Part shown: positions 61,490-64,000 of the stretch, in pieces
How positions within the stretch are numbered: position 1 is the first letter of the stretch
Layout: each line of letters starts with the position of its first letter
Translations under genes and position numbers: made by a program
Assembly: GCA_960531495.1 (NCBI GenBank)
Contig: OY482849.1
Span: forward strand, 36,603,790-36,667,789
Direction: 5' to 3'
Length of the DNA stretch: 64,000 bases
Origin: Zeus faber
Taxonomy: Eukaryota; Chordata; Actinopteri; Zeiformes; Zeidae
The notes under the pieces: generated by a model
Told to the model about the DNA's origin: nothing
The model's input: the letters and a program-made list of their open reading frames with translations, nothing else
Databases searched by the model: none

Positions 61490-61615
61490 AAATAAATGTT
61501 GACAAACAGAAACAGAAAATACGTTGCTGTTAAATGTTATACACCAAACCCGTGTTATGTTGCTTTTTAAAAGTGAAATGTGTAACATGACAATCAGTGT
61601 AAACATGGATTTATT
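61490..61615 (+). repeat. Third copy of the ERV-flanking cassette
   Basis: GTTGCTGTTAAATGTTAT, ACACCAAACCCGTGTTATG and GTAAACATGGATTTATTTA match the copies at 45840 and 58405. Confidence 0.75.
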
Positions 61616-61650
61616 TACATGATTGAAACGTGGTTGATTAAAGCTTGTAT

Positions 61651-61869
61651 GGGGATGGTAGCTCAGGAGGTAGAGCTGGTGGTCTAGTCATGTAAAGGTT
61701 GCTGGTTGGATCCCAGGCTCCTCCTGCTAGCATGCTGTAGTGTCCTTGAGCAAGACACTTAACCCCTCATTGCTCCTGATGGCTGCGTCCGTCGCTGTTT
61801 GAACAATTGTAAGTGGCTTTGGATAAAAGCCTCTGATCAATGACTAAATGTAAATGTAAATGTAAATGT
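61651..61869 (+). mobile_element. tRNA-derived SINE, copy 4 (most complete)
   Basis: GGGGATGGTAGCTCAGGAGG head, B box GGTTGGATCCC, L2-like tail and (AAATGT)n. Lies about 80 bp before the PDHB promoter. Confidence 0.88.
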
Positions 61870-61934
61870 TGTCGCCCTTTGAGCTTTTTGTTTTTTATTG
61901 GGATCGTTCACACCTCTTCCGCGTCCGTCAGCAA

Positions 61935-62054
61935 GTGACAGCGCTGATTGGCTGGTCTCGATGACGCGTCGGCGGATCTCCCCAACGGCTATGATTGGCT
62001 GCCGCCCATTGGCCCCTCCCAGTCTCTAGCAGAGGTCGGTTCCAAGATGGCGGC
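61935..62054 (+). promoter_or_regulatory. PDHB: PDHB promoter: three CCAAT boxes and YY1 site over the start codon
   Basis: Three reverse CCAAT boxes (ATTGG at 61947, 61994 and 62008) within 65 bp, followed by AAGATGGCGGC at 62044-62054, a strong YY1 consensus that overlaps the PDHB initiator ATG. This TATA-less layout is common for nuclear genes of mitochondrial proteins. The region is CpG-rich compared with the AT-rich DNA upstream. Confidence 0.6.
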
Positions 62055-62227
62055 GTTGAGTTGTGTTGTCCGCTCAGGAAGGGTAAGCAGGTTATTTATT
62101 AGAACAATATTCAAATGTTCAAATATCAAACGTGCCCCCTGTTCTGACCGCCAGTGTGTGTTTTCAGAACGCCGTGTCGCGGGTCCTGAGGCGGGAGTTT
62201 CACCAAACCGCGCCGGCCGCAGCGCAG
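62047..62227 (+). CDS. PDHB: PDHB, pyruvate dehydrogenase E1 beta (first two coding exons)
   Basis: Start of PDHB, the E1 beta subunit of the mitochondrial pyruvate dehydrogenase complex. Exon 1 62047-62082 encodes MAALSCVVRSGR (donor gtaagc). Exon 2 62168-62227 encodes NAVSRVLRREFHQTAPAAAQ (acceptor ttttcag, donor gtcagt). Both phases are 0. The sequence matches the Arg-rich transit peptide and the R-R-x-F-H-x-T-A-P-A-A cleavage-region motif of vertebrate PDHB. The next exon (V-T-V-R-D-A-I family block) was not found before the window end; the intron instead holds a deleted RTE LINE and a minisatellite. The gene is on the same strand as PXK. Confidence 0.9.
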
Positions 62228-62457
62228 GTCAGTGGCAGGCATGCTAACAGGCTAACAGGCTAACAGGCTAACAGGCTAACTCCAAGTAAAGGGACTGTTT
62301 TGAATGGAAAATCAGGTTCAGACCAGAAAGTAACGGACAGAAAGTAACGAGCATGTATAATGTATGTACCTTGTGATGTCCAAAATATTCCGGTGAGATC
62401 CAGTATACAAGTAATATAATATATATTATTATAATGAATATATTATATGTCATATAT

Positions 62458-63530
62458 AGGAAGGGCATCCGGTGTAAAAACCATGCAAAATCAAACAGGC
62501 GGACAACAAATCTGATTTACATACTGGATCGGTGGAGGCCCGGGTTAGCAACAACCGCCACTGGTGCTGTTAGCCAACAGGGTGCCAGCGGAAATTGTGC
62601 TACTGTCGGTCCAAGAAGAAGAGGAAGAAGAGGAAGAAGGGGAAGTCGTGTCCGGAGACAGCAGGAGAGGAAGAAGGGAAGGAGTGTTGAGAAGAGGAAC
62701 TTTGAACGTTGGCACTATGAAGGGTAAAGAGAGAGAGCTGGCTGACATGATGGAGAGAAGGAAGGTAGATGTACTATGTGTACAAGAGATCAGGTGGAAG
62801 GGGAGTAAGGCCAGGAGTATCACAGCCAGGTACAAACTGTTCTACCATGGAGTGGATGGCAGGAGAAACGGGGTAGGGATAGTGTTGAAGGAAGACGATG
62901 TCAAGAGTGTTTTGGAGGTGACCAGAGTGTGGGACAGAGTGATGAGCATGAAGCTGGACGTTGATGCGGTTATAATGAATGTGGTCAGTGCATACGCTCC
63001 CCAAGTTGGGTGTGAGATGGAAGAGAAAGAAGAATTCTTTAGTGAGTTGGATGTAGTGGTGGAGAGCGTCTCCAAGGAAGAGAGAGTGGTCGTTTTAGCA
63101 GATCTCAAAGGGCATGTTGGCCAAGGGATTTGTGGATTTAGAGAAAGCGTATGATAGGCTGCCGAGAGAGGAAGTGTGGTATTGCATGACGAAGTCGGGG
63201 GCGGCAGAGAAGTAGGTAAGAGTGGTACAGGATATGTATGAGGGCAGTCAGACAGTTGTAAGGTGTGTAGTAGGTGTGACCAAGGCATCAAAGTGGAGTT
63301 GGATCAGCTCTGAGACCTTTCTTGTTGCAGTGGTGATGGACAGGTTAACAGATGAGATCAGACAGGAGTCTCTGTGGACTATGATGTTCATGGATGACAT
63401 TGTGATCTGTAGCGAGAGTAGGGAGCAGGTGGAGGAGAGCCTGGAGAAGTGGAGGCAGCATTAGAGAGAAGAGCAATGAAAGTCAGCAGGAGTAAGACAC
63501 AATACATGTGCCTGTATATAAACCTGGTGA
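62458..63530 (+). mobile_element. RTE LINE copy 2, internally deleted, in PDHB intron 2
   Basis: Plus strand: 5' leader, endonuclease (MMERRKVDVLCVQEIRWKG, VVSAYAPQVGCEMEEKEEFF) to GHVGQGI, then an abrupt jump to RT ([11 protein letters not shown] class sequence near 63130) and MTFMDDIVICSES-like DD motif near 63380. Roughly 1.3 kb of linker and RT is missing compared with the copy at 48388-51365. Confidence 0.85.
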
Positions 63531-63589
63531 TGTGCAGTATATAAACCTGTTGATGTCCGAAGCCAAACAACGTTGTTGTTATGAGTATA

Positions 63590-64000
63590 AGCAGGACCAA
63601 TATCCAGCTGGTCCTACTTGAATGACACGCCACTATTCATAAAAAAAAATGGAGATGAGATTTAGATGAAGACACTTTATGACATCATCATATTATTTAC
63701 TATAATTATATTTACAGTAACACACTTTATGACGTCATCATATTATTTACTATAAATTATATTTACAGTAAGACGCTTTATGACGTCATATTATTTACTA
63801 TAAATGGATTTACAGTAAGACACTGTATGACATCATCATATTATCTACTATAAATTATATTTACAGTAAGACGCTTTATGACATCATATTATTTACTATA
63901 AATTATATTTACAGTAAGACGCTGTATGACATCATCATATTATTTACTATAAATTATATTTACAGTAAGATGCTTGATGATGTCATTTTGTACTATAAAT
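63590..64000 (-). repeat. CRE-type minisatellite, inverted second copy
   Basis: Reverse complement of the 10560-11390 element: terminal block (GACACGCCACTATTCATAAA) at 63625-63645, then units with ATTATTTACTATAAATTATA and TATGACGTCAT to the window end. Confidence 0.85.

Noticed and set aside
61651..61720. tRNA gene
   Set aside because: A and B boxes belong to a SINE head; the sequence does not close into a clean cloverleaf and is followed by the SINE body and L2-like tail, as in three other copies.

Overview
The window is vertebrate nuclear DNA, almost certainly from a ray-finned (teleost) fish. It carries GT-AG-spliced vertebrate genes in the order ABHD6 - RPP14/HTD2 - PXK - PDHB, the gene neighbourhood known from human 3p14.3. 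Around them lie fish-type mobile DNA: L2 LINEs with their tail-sharing tRNA-derived SINEs, RTE and CR1/Rex1-like LINEs, Tc1-like and hAT transposons, and a class I endogenous retrovirus. All genes were read by matching exon translations and splice phases to the known protein families; no database search was possible.

Layout: 1-8.9 kb holds the last five coding exons of ABHD6 (+), a membrane serine hydrolase, with introns filled by an 8-bp repeat, SINEs, an LTR split by a LINE, and a 3-kb minisatellite. 8.9-12.1 kb is intergenic, with an AT-rich block, a SINE and a minisatellite whose unit contains a CRE-like core. 12.1-16.9 kb is RPP14 (+, five coding exons, complete) with the HTD2 frame in the same last exon, keeping the bicistronic vertebrate arrangement that joins an RNase P protein to mitochondrial fatty-acid synthesis. 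17.4-44.2 kb is PXK (+, 18 coding exons, 569 codons plus stop, apparently complete). Nearly every larger PXK intron carries its own private satellite or transposon.

44.2-61.9 kb is a repeat-rich intergenic region. It contains an about 11.9-kb degraded endogenous retrovirus (two LTRs, primer-binding-site candidate, integrase remnants, an env-like start) invaded by an RTE and an L2 LINE, then a further L2 copy with its own nested insertion. 61.9-64 kb is the promoter and first two coding exons of PDHB (+), followed by a deleted RTE copy and a second, inverted copy of the CRE-type minisatellite.

The genes do not form an operon. RPP14 (RNA processing), HTD2 (mitochondrial FAS II) and PDHB (pyruvate dehydrogenase E1 beta) share a mitochondrial/housekeeping character, with NRF1- and YY1-type promoter sites. 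ABHD6 (2-arachidonoylglycerol hydrolysis) and PXK (phosphoinositide-binding pseudokinase of endosomes) act on membranes. I found no wholly new enzymatic system. The most unusual content is structural: inverted pairs of composite minisatellites, a tandem amplification inside a transposase catalytic motif, a 40-bp-stem hairpin, and several splice acceptors that abut UG repeats or a 770-bp pyrimidine tract.
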